Source: Sphaerosporella brunnea
Lineage: Eukaryota; Ascomycota; Pezizomycetes; Pezizales; Pyronemataceae
Length of the DNA: 64,000 nt
NCBI GenBank assembly: GCA_008704415.1
Contig: VXIS01000186.1
Location: 29,312 to 93,311, forward strand
Direction: 5' to 3'
The position numbers and the translations under genes were made by a program. This document shows positions 1 through 10,786 of this stretch, in pieces; the first letter of the stretch is position 1, and every line of letters begins with the position of its first letter. Under the pieces are notes generated by a model. It was not told where the DNA came from. It saw nothing but the letters and a program-made list of their open reading frames with translations, and did not search any database.

Positions 1-1150
1 GGCTGTCACTCGCTCACTATCGCTTAATTTTACCTCATTTTTTTTTGTTTTAATCATCCTGTATTCGGCCGCTTGCGGCCATGACATGCTAATTTTACCT
101 CAAGTACTTATGTCGTTTAGTTTTGCTCTTACTTTGGTTTTTATTTCGAAATAGACAGGTCGCGAACCGTATAAGCTCTGTAATTACGCTCGTAATGAAA
201 AACGAGCCTCCTGTCCCTAGGGTTGATGAGAACTATCGGTGGTCATTGAAGTAGGTACAAAGAAACTGAGAGTCCGATCTTATGAGAAGCCCGTCTCCTC
301 GATGCTGCAAAGAGAAGACGCGGCGATACTAACATGTACAAGCAACAGATGTATATGCCACAGTGTGTACTAGTACTTGGTACATTATGTACGAGGCTGC
401 GGACAAAAAAGATGACCATCCGTAGTGGACCAGACTTGAAGTATCTTAACAACTCCTGGGCTCGCAGACTCAAATCCTTCTCGCATGCATTCAAGCGTGC
501 TTCGTTCTTTGTGGTCTATTCCTCTTGCTTTCGTGATGGTTTTTTAACCACCCAGTTTCTCTGTGGATGGCGGTCTTTTTTGTCTACGGCCTCGTACTTA
601 CCTCCTATTTAGTAGGTAAGTACGTGACTGGCACAACCTTCATGATGATCTAGGTATCACCCTGCAACGACAAGCAAACACGACTCCAACCAGTTTTCCC
701 CGGTGGTTTGGCGGCATCTGGTACACTCCCACCGCTGCAAAGACCTCTCCTCGGGCCCCAGCAGTCTTGCCATCTCTGTTCTCTGCTGGCCCCTCTGCTA
801 ACCTGCCATCACCCCTACCCTCCTCTTCATCTCCCTCTGCTAGCCGCCACTCCTTGTCCCCTGCACCCACCATAGTCCCACCACGCACCATGCTGGTTAT
901 ATTTGGTCGTTGCAACTTTGGCTCTACATGCGGTTGTCTTTCTGGCTCTTGTACCTCAGAGACTGGTGTCTTTGCGGTTGAGGGGCGCTGCAATAATTGT
1001 GCTTGCTGCTCTTACTCATGCCACCGAACACTCAGCAAGTCCCTCTCCGGGGTTGAAAGACGCTGCTGTGCTTCCAGGATGTAGGTTGGTTTGTCCTATC
1101 CAAAGCGTTAATTGCTAACCAGCACTCCTCGACTTGTCGTTGTTGAGGAA
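1..1150. other. intergenic, no gene supported
   Basis: No gene could be supported here. Short ORFs at 640-1118 are Ser/Pro or Cys-rich in several overlapping frames with no family resemblance. The stretch precedes the decayed NTPase-like gene and may include its lost 5' part. Confidence 0.5.
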
Positions 1151-1164
1151 ATCGCTCATGCACC

Positions 1165-2128
1165 GAATAGTTTTTGGTACGCGGCAAGACAGTTCTCATG
1201 AATCTCATCCAACACATTAGAAAAATATATCCCACATTTAAAGTTTACGAATTCTTGGGCTAGCCCGCCGGTATAGCGACAGCAAGGACTATCTCCAGAA
1301 GCGTGTACAGATGTCCATGGGGGCACTCCTTGTTGCCCCAAAACACGGTAGTTTTCATCGACGATGTACAGTCCTCATACTCTGATCATCTTTGGTCTTT
1401 TATTTCAAAACCTTGGATAACGGTGCCTACTTCGTTCTCTTCAGCTCCCATGGCAGTCCTGGGCCCTACCCGGTCGAGATAAGGACGGGGACTCCGCCTA
1501 AGTTCTGCCCAGATCAAAGGGTGGGGGAGCGCTTCTGCGAGTGAAAGACCAATCGGGATATTACTTGCCAAAGATGAGGCCGACGACCTCATCACTCGAT
1601 ACTGCATCAACAACCAAAACCGACCCCAGCTCTCTGCAGATCTTCGAGACCTTCTGGTAACCATATCCGGAGGCCATGCAGGTGCATTGGCCGGTATGGT
1701 TGAAACAATCGCCACGGATTGTGTAGAAACCCATTCCTCGGTTTTGGAGAACCGATTGTCACTAATGGCCTCCAACACGGTTTATTTTAGCCGCCAGGGG
1801 GAGCAGCTTCACCGTCAGCCTTGAAGCCTTTTCGGCCGTCTTGGTACAGATCCAACTTATAAACGACTTCGGAAAGGAAGCGCAGGGGATTCGCCCGTGG
1901 ATTGCCGCCCCGAGGCTATTTACAAGAGAACGTAACCGTGGCCAGGTTTTTAAAGTGGAATCCTCTGTCGTTGAGCAATCGGAGTACAGAGATGCTGTTT
2001 TGGACTGCTATCGCCGTGGCTGGATTCATAAGACCGTGGTCGATGACAGGGGGAAGGTTATGTGTTTTCATCCCTTCTACACCAGTGGTATATTTTCCCC
2101 CTTGACTGCGCGTCATGACGTCTTATAG
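1165..2128 (+). pseudogene. decayed P-loop NTPase-like gene (Crinkler-type NTPase resemblance)
   Basis: Coding-like pieces in shifting plus-strand frames follow the order expected of a fungal P-loop NTPase. There is a Walker A-like piece (RGKTVLMN) at about 1180-1203. A Walker B-like piece (VVFIDDVQ) lies at about 1348-1371. A piece reading FVLFSSHGSPGPYPVE follows from about 1430. A run with ISGGHAGALAGMV ends in a stop near 1822, and a C-terminal piece with CYRRGWIH and CFHPFY lies at about 2006-2090. In-frame stops occur between the pieces (for example after EFLG near 1253 and after FCE near 1540), so no continuous reading frame or plausible splice pattern joins them. Large fungal families related to the Crinkler NTPase share this order of motifs, but that assignment is from memory. 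Seen: the motifs and stops. Inferred: a pseudogene. Confidence 0.5.
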
Positions 2129-2997
2129 GCATTGCCAGGCGCTGCTGCTGTTCTGTCGATGTTTGTGGAAAGTGCCATGCATAAGTCCGACGACTTGGTT
2201 TACGTCTTCGAGCTGTCGACGAAGGCCTGTGGCAGGTTTAAACCAGCCTTGGGAACGCCGGATTGTTAGAAACTGAATCTGACTTTAATTCCACAAGAAA
2301 CACTGCACTTACGCCAACCCCCGTCGTATGATGGACCCACCAAGAAACACCTCGTAACAACCGGCAATCCGAGCTTCGGAACTACAAAGGAGTCCCTCAA
2401 GACCAGCGATGAGCGTGTCAAGTTCCAGAGCGATCCCGCCGTCGAAGCCACTGAGTGTAAAGAAGCCAGCATGGAAAGCATGACAGGTCTGTGCGTTCCT
2501 ATCTTTTGCTTTTCTCTTTTATCGGAAACCAACATGTTGCAGCGGGGGGGGCGGGGGCATAGATGTCCAGAAGGGGTTCCAAGGCGAACATGTCTTGCTC
2601 CTCGAAGCGGTGGGCTTACAAAGAAAACCTGGCACATTCCCGTGGGATTCTCCCTTTGCCTCCGCCACGCCGCTGGAGGGAAAGAGCTCGTGTTCGCGCA
2701 AGACCTCGTCTTGCTGGTCTGCGAGTTGCATTTGCAGATCCGATCCACGATATCCGCGTGCAAGAGCGCGATTTGGCCATTTCCGTGAAGGAAGAACCGT
2801 CCGAAAAAAAAAAAAAAAAAATTAAAAAAAATTCAGCGATATCTGCTGAGATGTAGAAGGTTGGGCTTCGACTCGTTGCTTACATTCTTTTCGCAGCCGA
2901 TGCATAATCTTATTGACATCGTGCATTGCACTTCACGCTCTCGTCGCTTCTTGCCTGCATTAACCGCGTCGCGCAGCGCTTGTGCGATACACCGCCG

Positions 2998-3043
2998 GGC
3001 TAAGCGGCCTCTAAGCGCATCGCTAAGCGGCCTCTAAGCGCAT
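2998..3043. repeat. two-unit 23-bp tandem repeat
   Basis: Two adjacent copies of a 23-bp unit beginning GCTAAGCGGCCTCTAAGCG, each containing two AAGCG boxes. Seen directly; no role is evident. Confidence 0.85.
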
Positions 3044-3465
3044 CCTTTTTCGTCGAAACAAGACGGACCACAACTAACATAGAGATGATAGGTGGCGAGC
3101 CCTAGGACGACTAAACCAACAGTAGCCGGCCTAAATATCCGGACGGCTGCTTTACACGGCTACCAAAGTGCGCCGCGAGTGATTTTTAGTGAAGTTCCCA
3201 AAAACAAAAAAAAAAAAAAAAAAAAAGCCCCGCTCACCCAAACACTCCACGGCGCGAGTGGGGATCATCGCCCGCCCGGCAACATACATACGATGCTCGG
3301 CTGGAGGTGTATAAATAGTTGAGGCCCTGGAGTGGTGCCTCCGCCAATGTGCAGCAAGCAGCTGGGAGGTTTTTTAAAAGCCGGTTGATGAATGCTTTAC
3401 ACCGTGTTAGGATTGTATCGTAATTGCTGTGTTTACTTTAGTTCCCCGCTTCGTGTAGCGAGCGC

Positions 3466-3530
3466 AGAGGGCCGCCCGCCCACCGCAGAAACAGCCGTAA
3501 CCGGCCCCGGGCTGGCTGTTGAGAACACTG
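3466..3530 (+). repeat. hAT-like MITE right-end fragment
   Basis: GC-rich sequence ending in GGCTGGCTGTTGAGAACACTG, the same right terminus as the elements ending at 39126 and 48838. No matching left terminus or target duplication was found, so this looks like a truncated copy. Confidence 0.6.
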
Positions 3531-4771
3531 CATACCCATTCACACACACACAGACACACAGAGACAGCGGTGATTGCTATCAAGGAATATACATGATCAC
3601 CATCCATACATGCATAGGTCTGGAGATATCTCGGAGCTCTTCGGGGGGATATTCTGGCCGGTCGTGGTGGTGATGGTGGTGGGTACAGGTAAGCTTTGGC
3701 TCAGGCCATAAAGCCAGCCTGTCGTGACGATGATGGTGTAATTGATTTGACGGCTGGGGGACTCGGACTCGTTTTTTTTTTTTGGTTTTTTTTTTTCGCC
3801 GAACATTGGTCGGCATGCAGGCGGGGGCCCAAGTCGCGGTAGTGAATGCCCTTGTGCTCAACCAAAGCCCCCCTATCATACCGCCGGGGGGAGGGCGTAA
3901 AACTGGGAAGCTTGGTTTTGAAGGAGGCAAAATACACTGAACGAGGTATGTATCTTGCGCTTTCAAGTTCAAGTGCAGAGGGCAACTGTAGACAGTCAGC
4001 TGGTGGCATTACAGCCCCAGCCCCCCCCCCGGCAAGACAGGTCCACGGCACCCCCCATACCGTGACAAGTTATGATAACATGAGTGACTGTAGATAAACC
4101 ACGTCTGATGTTGCGTTTTGCGGTCTTGCTAGCTTCTAAGTGTAGCGTTCATGAAAGTGTCGCTTTTGGGTTGAAGTTTTTAAACTAGGGAGTCAATAAA
4201 GTCCCATCACACTGAGGAATGGGTTTAGAACCTCTGGAAACCCGTTGACGACTTTCTTTATAAGCTGTCAACGGCTTAGTCAACGCATTTTTTTGTGTTT
4301 CGTCGTGAAATCGCCGCCGGAGAAGGGGGTGGATCCTCCATGATGTACGTGTATTCGGCACTTTTGACACTGCGGGGGATAGTAGAGTGATATCACATGA
4401 ACCACTTCCCTGGCACTGGCGGTGATATGCTTCCAGATCTGTATTCCTTCCCCGCCTCGCTACACATCCCGACCGACCCAATGCAATCTAATCCACCTCT
4501 TATTCACAGCCCAACACACCATCAGCAGCACAAAACACAAAACAACGCAAGCAAGCTCAATGCACATGCACCCCAAACACAGAACAAAAAAGCAAAACAC
4601 CAACAGCACTAACAGCACTAAAGAGATAAAAAAAAATAAAGAAGTAAAAATAGTCCCCGATCCTGCGGCCTCAACCCCCGCAACCAATCCCTACCCACCC
4701 CACCTACGACGTGCACAGCGCCAAACAGGCGTCCACAGCCGCGCCAACCCTATCATCAGCGTCAGCATCAC

Positions 4772-6973
4772 TCACTCGCCCACGCCAACCACGCCCTTCA
4801 ACGCAAGAAAAACCCACCGGCCCTCCTTCATATTAACGACATCACAAATGACCTCTCTATCCAGACTGGGGAACATTCTCTGCAGAGTCTCAACCACATG
4901 TTCATACTCCATTCTTCCGATCCTCGCCGCCTCCTCCGCCTCCGCGCTCGCTTGCCGAGCCGCCGCTTCCTCCGCGTACCGTCGCGTTCCCCCGCGCCCG
5001 CCCACAGCCGTCAATACAGGGTCTACCTCTGAGGGATTCGGTGATAGCCTTGGTATTACTGCTGGCCCGCTTTCATCGTTGAAGATGCGGCCGATTGTGG
5101 AGAGCGGTCTTTGCAGGGAACGCAGGAGGCCGGCTACGGCGACCTTTTCTTCCGAGCCTGAGGAGTCGGGGTCTGCAGACTTTGGCGGGGGAGGAGGTGG
5201 GGACGGGGGAGGCGGTCGCTCCGCGATCTGGGCTACCGCAGCTTCGACGTTGCGTTCGAACTCCTCGGCGGAGATAGTGAGGGAGGAGCGGTCTAGATTT
5301 TCAATAAACTGGATAGCGCCCATGAGGGAGCTGAGGTAATATCCAGCTTCGCCCGTAAGCTTGTCTGGGTTTCGGAAGCGGAGGATGTACTGTACGTTGC
5401 TGACCAGGTGCTCCGGATTTGCGCGAAGAACCACGTAAATGAGGAGTGGTACGAATTTGTCCGCGCTTTCTTCGCTTTTGGAGTGCCGGAGAAGCCCAAA
5501 AATCACCTTGCAACAGTTGAGAACGCAGATAACCTTGTCTCGTGGTGCACGATAGCTGCCGATCTTCAACATCTCCTTTACGGCCAGCTCCAGAAACCGA
5601 CGCCCTCCTTCCCCGCTTACCGTGTCCCCAATGTCGAGATGCTCCTCCCGGATCCATGAGTAGATGCGCACCTTCTGTGAGAGGATGCTGTCTCGCTCCA
5701 CGTCCTCCTGGTGCTGTCCCCTTCTCCCCGGAAACCGCTCGTCCACGCGTCCTTTGCCATCATGCAGTGGGATGGCGGGGGAAAAGGTCTGCGTGTACAA
5801 TCGATTCATGACCAGCTTCTCCATTCCCTCCATCGCGTTGTCCATCTCCACGTCTCCAACCTCACGCCACACCTCGCACATATCCATCTTGCCGTAGATA
5901 AAGGTGAGGAAATCGCGTATGATCTTGACCTGCTCATGCACCATCCACTGCTTCTTCGCGAATTCGTTCAGGAAGCTGCGTAAGAACTTCGCTACGGGAT
6001 CCGCCGACCGATGTCGCAGCTGGGCCAGAAATCGGTGGAAATCAAAGGGTAAGTCCTCGTCTGGGGGCGGCGGTCGATGCGGCGTTGGTTTCGCCGTGTT
6101 GACTGCTGGGGAGGTAGGCGAGATCGGTGATAGCGCAGGGTTCGGCGAGGAAGCGGGCGAGATGCGCGTTTCTACTTTGAGTTGCAAGGTGGCTACATCG
6201 GGCTCGTTGGTGGACGGAGCCGAGAGAGATGAGCTCCGGGGGGGATGCAAAGTCAGAGGAGAACCTATTGAAGACGCCGTAGACGGTATGCGCTGTAGCT
6301 GCTCTCCCCCAATCGAGGCACGATGGCTCTTTTCGAATAGGTCGTGGATCACCGACTGCGTGCCGTCATTCTCGTCGTCCGATGGAGGCTGCGATTTGCT
6401 CGTACTACTATTACCGCCCCCAAAATTGGTATTCAGCCCTGGTAGCGGTGAGGTGGGTCTGCTCGGCACCGGCGTCACTGGGGGTTGGTCCAGGTAGATT
6501 CGGTCTTTGGGTAGAAAATCTTTGGGTGGGACATCTTTTGGCGGCGGAGCTGGCGGAGGTGGAGATGCCACTAGCGGCTTCAGGGTAGCATCTTTGATCG
6601 GCGTGAAAGGTCTCTTTTTGTCGGTGGCAGTGGTGGTGGTGGTGTTCTCCGTCTCGGGGGGATTGATGGTAAGGTTCTCGAAAGCGGACAGCTCCGAATC
6701 GGGCTTCGTTTGCAAGGCTGGAGCCGAGACGAAATCGCCGAACTCGGCGGACATGGGGTCGGAGTCGGATTCAGTTGTTTCAGTGGCTGCTTCGCTGTTG
6801 TTGTTTCTCAGCTCCTTGTCCTCGGGCTTCGGCTGTTTTGACTTGGGGGCAGTGGTGGCCACGTCCTCCTCCACGGCTTTCCCCGCGTCCATGTCCACCT
6901 CCTTCGCCAGCACCTCACTGCGACCCGACGCCGTCTCGTCGGGGATTTCTCTGGAGGGGAGCTGGTCGACCAT
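4772..6973 (-). CDS. VPS9: Vps9-domain Rab5-family guanine nucleotide exchange factor with CUE domain
   Basis: A single uninterrupted frame of 733 residues. Vps9 proteins activate Rab5/Vps21-type GTPases on endosomes and act in vacuolar/endosomal sorting. Residues 1-305 are disordered (Ser/Thr/Pro-rich, poly-Pro near 140-146). A helical segment at about 308-385 (from DLPFDFHRFL) matches the helical bundle before the catalytic core. The VPS9 core is at about 425-565: ADKFVPLLIYVVLRANP at 504-520, with Asp505 and the Tyr545-Tyr546 pair in the positions conserved in this family. A Pro-rich linker lies at 586-598. The C-terminus (about 690-733, with MFPSLD) is a CUE domain, which in yeast Vps9 binds ubiquitin. 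The length exceeds yeast Vps9 (about 450 residues) because of the long N-terminus. No intron is needed. The start is the first Met of the frame; a later start cannot be excluded because the N-terminus is not conserved. Antisense ORFs here are shadows. Confidence 0.93.
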   Translation of the reverse strand: MVDQLPSREIPDETASGRSEVLAKEVDMDAGKAVEEDVATTAPKSKQPKPEDKELRNNNSEAATETTESDSDPMSAEFGDFVSAPALQTKPDSELSAFENLTINPPETENTTTTTATDKKRPFTPIKDATLKPLVASPPPPAPPPKDVPPKDFLPKDRIYLDQPPVTPVPSRPTSPLPGLNTNFGGGNSSTSKSQPPSDDENDGTQSVIHDLFEKSHRASIGGEQLQRIPSTASSIGSPLTLHPPRSSSLSAPSTNEPDVATLQLKVETRISPASSPNPALSPISPTSPAVNTAKPTPHRPPPPDEDLPFDFHRFLAQLRHRSADPVAKFLRSFLNEFAKKQWMVHEQVKIIRDFLTFIYGKMDMCEVWREVGDVEMDNAMEGMEKLVMNRLYTQTFSPAIPLHDGKGRVDERFPGRRGQHQEDVERDSILSQKVRIYSWIREEHLDIGDTVSGEGGRRFLELAVKEMLKIGSYRAPRDKVICVLNCCKVIFGLLRHSKSEESADKFVPLLIYVVLRANPEHLVSNVQYILRFRNPDKLTGEAGYYLSSLMGAIQFIENLDRSSLTISAEEFERNVEAAVAQIAERPPPPSPPPPPPKSADPDSSGSEEKVAVAGLLRSLQRPLSTIGRIFNDESGPAVIPRLSPNPSEVDPVLTAVGGRGGTRRYAEEAAARQASAEAEEAARIGRMEYEHVVETLQRMFPSLDREVICDVVNMKEGRWVFLALKGVVGVGE

Positions 6974-8287
6974 CTCGGCGCGTGGGGAACGCCGGCGGGG
7001 ATGGAGGGGGGATAAGGTGAGGGGCTGGCTTCGGTTGGAGATAGAGACGGCCGCTCTTTAACCTAGAGATAGCGGTGGGGGGGGGGGGGGAGGGGAGATT
7101 GGGGGAACTGCTTCCCTTCGGTTCGTCCTCGTTCCTTCTTTCTTTCTCGTTCTCTCTCTCGTTGTGGGATTGGTGGGCTGGGGGATGGTGTCGCGGGCTG
7201 CTACTGGCGGGCGGGAAGCAGTGTGGATGGGTTCTGGGCCTTCGATCGTTCACTTCTTCCCAGTTCAGCCTCCCGCTGCTGCGTTTCCTGTTTCACCGCC
7301 GACGAAAGCCCCACCAACCAGAGCCATCACGTGAACCGGGGGATGACGGTGGAGGACGAAAACGGCGATCTGCGGACGGACACGCTCGTGGACACGCTGA
7401 CGGACGCTTCTCTCTTTTTATGCCGGCGAAGGAAACGTGCAGCTTTGTATCGTTCTTTGGATGTGTCAGTACCGTCCGGATATATCCCATCGCATCGCTA
7501 CCGGTCTGTTGCTGAATACACCCAGCAGAGTTCTCATCGCTTCGCATGCATCTTCTCTCTGAAACGAAACAGTCGTCTCGGGAGCAGCCGACGGGCGATG
7601 CAAGTCGCAACCAGACCCAGCCGTCTGCGCATGCATGCGGGGTGATGTGTATGAATACGGTTCGCTACATGCTTGGTATCACAAATTTGAAATGTCGATC
7701 AATAAAGCAGCTGGGTTGCAAAACGGCGGATTGATACATATCATTGGGTAAAGTGCATTACTAATCCCTCTTCGAGTGTCAAGCGGCTTGCGGTCATACA
7801 TTCTCACTCTCCCCCGCTCCAGCCCGCTGCTGTGGTGGACATTCGGAGCAAGGAACCTCCGAACCTCCTGGCGCCCCAGCCAGAAAACTGTATAAAAAGC
7901 ATTGTAAGCTCTTCGTTTATAGAATTACGCCACGGATATAGTACCCTCAGCTTCCTCCAGGCAAAGCCTTTCTATCTACTGCGTGTGGGCGGCCACTTAA
8001 TAACCCGCCAACATCAACGGCCATAGCTGACAACACACTGGCAACTGTAGGCTTGAATATGGTGTCCTTCATATGTGCGGAACACGCACGCATTGTAGAC
8101 CTAACGCGTCTACATCCTACGTACTTATAAGCTTAATATCTAGAGGTCAGTGCGGTGTCTTATGTAGACACCCCGGTTCGGCCCGCCATAGAGGCAAAAG
8201 TTTCCAATTCTCCGAATCTTCAGCCTTACAGCTCTAGATAAATATTCCTCCCAGCCGCCTGGTATCACACCGTCCCATCACGCAGCA
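6974..8287. other. intergenic, promoter side of VPS9 and of the tyrosinase
   Basis: No gene is supported. There is a G-run at about 7077-7091 just upstream of the VPS9 start, then pyrimidine-rich sequence. Plus-strand ORFs at 7075-7645 overlap in different frames and lack recognisable features. Confidence 0.6.
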
Positions 8288-9453
8288 ATGTCCCTCCTCC
8301 TCCTCCTCCTCCTCCTCCTCCTCCTCCTCCCCCTCCTCCTCCTCCCCCTCCTCCTCTCCCTCCCCTTCCTCCCCGCTGCGCCAACCCCAAAAACCCACGC
8401 CAGCCCGCCACCGCGGCGCGAATGGCGCATCCTCAGCACCACCGAAAAAGCGGCTACATCTCAGCGGTGCAGTGTCTGCAGTCCCTCCCGCCTCGCAAGC
8501 GCTCGCCTCCCGCGTGCCAGGCTCCAGAAGCCGCTTCGAAGGCTTTCTCGGGGTGCACATCCTCCTCACGGACAGCGTCCACTTCGTAGGCCACTTCCAC
8601 GCCTGGCACCGGCTGCTGCTCATCACCTATGAAGCAGCCCTAAGAAACGAATGCAACCATACCGGCGCGCAGCCGTACTGGGCCTGGACACTGGATGTGC
8701 ACAGCAACAGCAGGACCATGTCCTCGCCAGTCTCCTCCGCCGAAACTGGCTTTGACGGTAACGGCGCGTGGGTTGAAAACAACCTCCGTCCCGCACATCA
8801 AGATACCGGGCCGCACCGGCGGTGGGTGCGTCACCACGGGGCCGTTCGCGAACTTGACGCTGCACCTTGGACCCACGGAGGTAGTAGATACGTCGGAACC
8901 GCATTGTTTGACGCGGGATATTGCGCCAGAGGTGATGCGGCTGGGGTTGAATGGGAGCTTTGTGGCTACTGCGTTGGACGCAGAGACTTTTGCCGAGTTT
9001 GATGTTGTCGCCCAGGGTGGGATTACGTATGAGGCTGTTACGTATCATGCCGGTGGGCATCTCGGTCTGCCTCTCTTTCTCTCTCTCTCCCCCTTTACGG
9101 CTGCTGACAACGCCTCATATCGATAAGTGTGGGCGGAGAGCTGGAAACCATCGCAGATATCTATGCCTCCCCAGGCGACCCGCTGTTTTATCTCCACCAC
9201 GCGAATATGAACTGGATATGGCGGCGATGGCAGAGCCAGGATCTGGGAAAGAGGCTGGAAGATATTGCGGGCCCTGGTACGCAGTGGCCCCCCCCCCCCC
9301 CAATTCAATTTTGAGGGCGTGGACGTGCCGAGTGTGTATGGAAATGTTACCTTAGATACCGTGTTGGATTTTAGGGGCCTGACGGGGAATGCCACGGTCA
9401 GGGAGGTTATGGATATTAGGGGTGGCGGGAGGGTTTGCTATGGGTATGCTTAG
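8288..9453 (+). pseudogene. tyrosinase with multiple frame disruptions
   Basis: Tyrosinases are type-3 copper oxidases that hydroxylate and oxidise phenols, as in melanin synthesis. The start at 8288 opens a poly-Leu signal-like segment encoded by a (CTC)n run, then RREWRILST, typical of fungal tyrosinase N-termini. The CuA region is clear: HILLTDSVHFVGHFHAWHR at about 8559-8615 carries the three copper His, followed by PYWAWTLD. The CuB region follows with TYHAGGH (about 9046) and DPLFYLHHANMNWIW (about 9180-9224); family members usually have Asp where MNW has Asn. The frame changes near 8455, 8490 and 8780, again across a possible intron (9065-9127, GT...AG, wrong phase by one base), and inside a 14-C run at 9288-9301. 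The protein order is otherwise collinear. Five disruptions suggest a pseudogene; homopolymer sequencing errors could explain some, especially the C-run. Confidence 0.8.
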
Positions 9454-10786
9454 AGGAGCTTTTGTTGATAATGCCACCACAATGTAGGAGTAGGTACTCT
9501 CTTCGCAAGCAGCATCATCCGGGGGTTTGGGGAACTAATCTAGCTAGCTCATGAAGAATCCGACGGAACGGCGCCCCACGTCTCTCAAAAAGCTATCACA
9601 GTCGACTCCCTCTATCGGGAACTTGACGCAATAGCGACGGGCGATTGCATCTTGCCTCTATACTGAATGTAAGCATTAAGGTACCCATTTGCATAAGAGG
9701 TATTATAACTAGCTATGCATGATCATAAGTAGGTACGTATGTAAGTACGTAAGTAAGGTAAGTACGTCAAGCTTATGTTAGAGGAGTCGAAATCTCGAGA
9801 GACGAGCAGACCCCAAGTGAGCGGTTGTTCATCATCGTGCGGATAGCGGTCATAATTCATCACTCGCCACCTTGAACAGCCGCAAGGCCGCGGCTAATAC
9901 CGACCCCTTTCACAGGCTATTGGCTTTATTTTGTACGGCTTGTAGCTTGATGTCGGGAGTTTTACATTGCTGTGGCTTTGTCGGAAGTAAGCACATGGAG
10001 ATGGTTGTATCGATCAGAATTGTAAAGGATGTCAATGGGCGGGCAGGACAGTCTGAAGCTGTTATCGAGTTGGATACATAAGTCTCAACCCGAATGAGTT
10101 ATATTTACCCATCTCGATCTCGGACCTTTATCACGACATGCGGAGAACGGCGCCAATGCCGAGGCTGTCCATGCCGAACTGAGAGCGAAAATTCCGTCGC
10201 AGGCCGATTCGCAATATACCCTAATGCTTGCGAACTGTCGGATTATGTATGATGCGAGGGGCATCTGAAACCATATTCTTCCCGTCCCTCCGAGACCTCG
10301 GGATGCCGAGCAACTCGGCACGAGGAAATCGGTTAGCGGCATGCCATCTGAGCTTGGCGTCTTGGATCACGTCATTTCGTTGTCGATCGTCACAACGGCC
10401 CGGCGGAGAGTCCAGCTTTATGGCCCCGCTTGATCATCTTCGCTCCTTCCCGCGGCAGCATAACTTCCCCACGGACCGCATGATTTGGTCTTCTGCGATT
10501 GGCTGTGTCAAACTATGTGTCCGCTAGCTAGACTCTTGCTCGACACTTGAAACACTCGGTCACGGTGGTTAATGAGCGCGCTTCCACTGTATCTAGCGAT
10601 GCATTGAGACGATCCGGCAAGCGCTTCATGGTTTATCCCAGGCCAGGAACAGTAAAATCGGGCGCTGACGCGGAAGTATGGACGTGGGGCACGGGAGAGC
10701 AAGATGGAACCGAATACATAAGGGCGCACCGCACGTTTCAGGTCTCTACCTCTGACCAGCTTCTCCTCATCGCCTGTTGAACAGCC
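9454..10786. other. intergenic between tyrosinase and permease
   Basis: No gene is supported. TA-rich repeats of GTACGTAAGTAAGTA type lie at about 9725-9770. The permease promoter must lie in the right part, but no element was identified with confidence. Confidence 0.6.

Larger units (their letters stand above)
2131..4771. other. intergenic with A-runs and short repeats
   Basis: No gene is supported. The stretch holds long A-runs near 2804-2821 and 3207-3225, T-runs near 3772-3797, a direct tandem duplication at about 2998-3043, and a hAT-like repeat end near 3530. ORFs on either strand are short, low complexity or conflicting. Confidence 0.6.

Noticed and set aside
4422..5339. 305-codon plus-strand ORF
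   Set aside because: Its right part is antisense to the VPS9 gene and its left part is low complexity.
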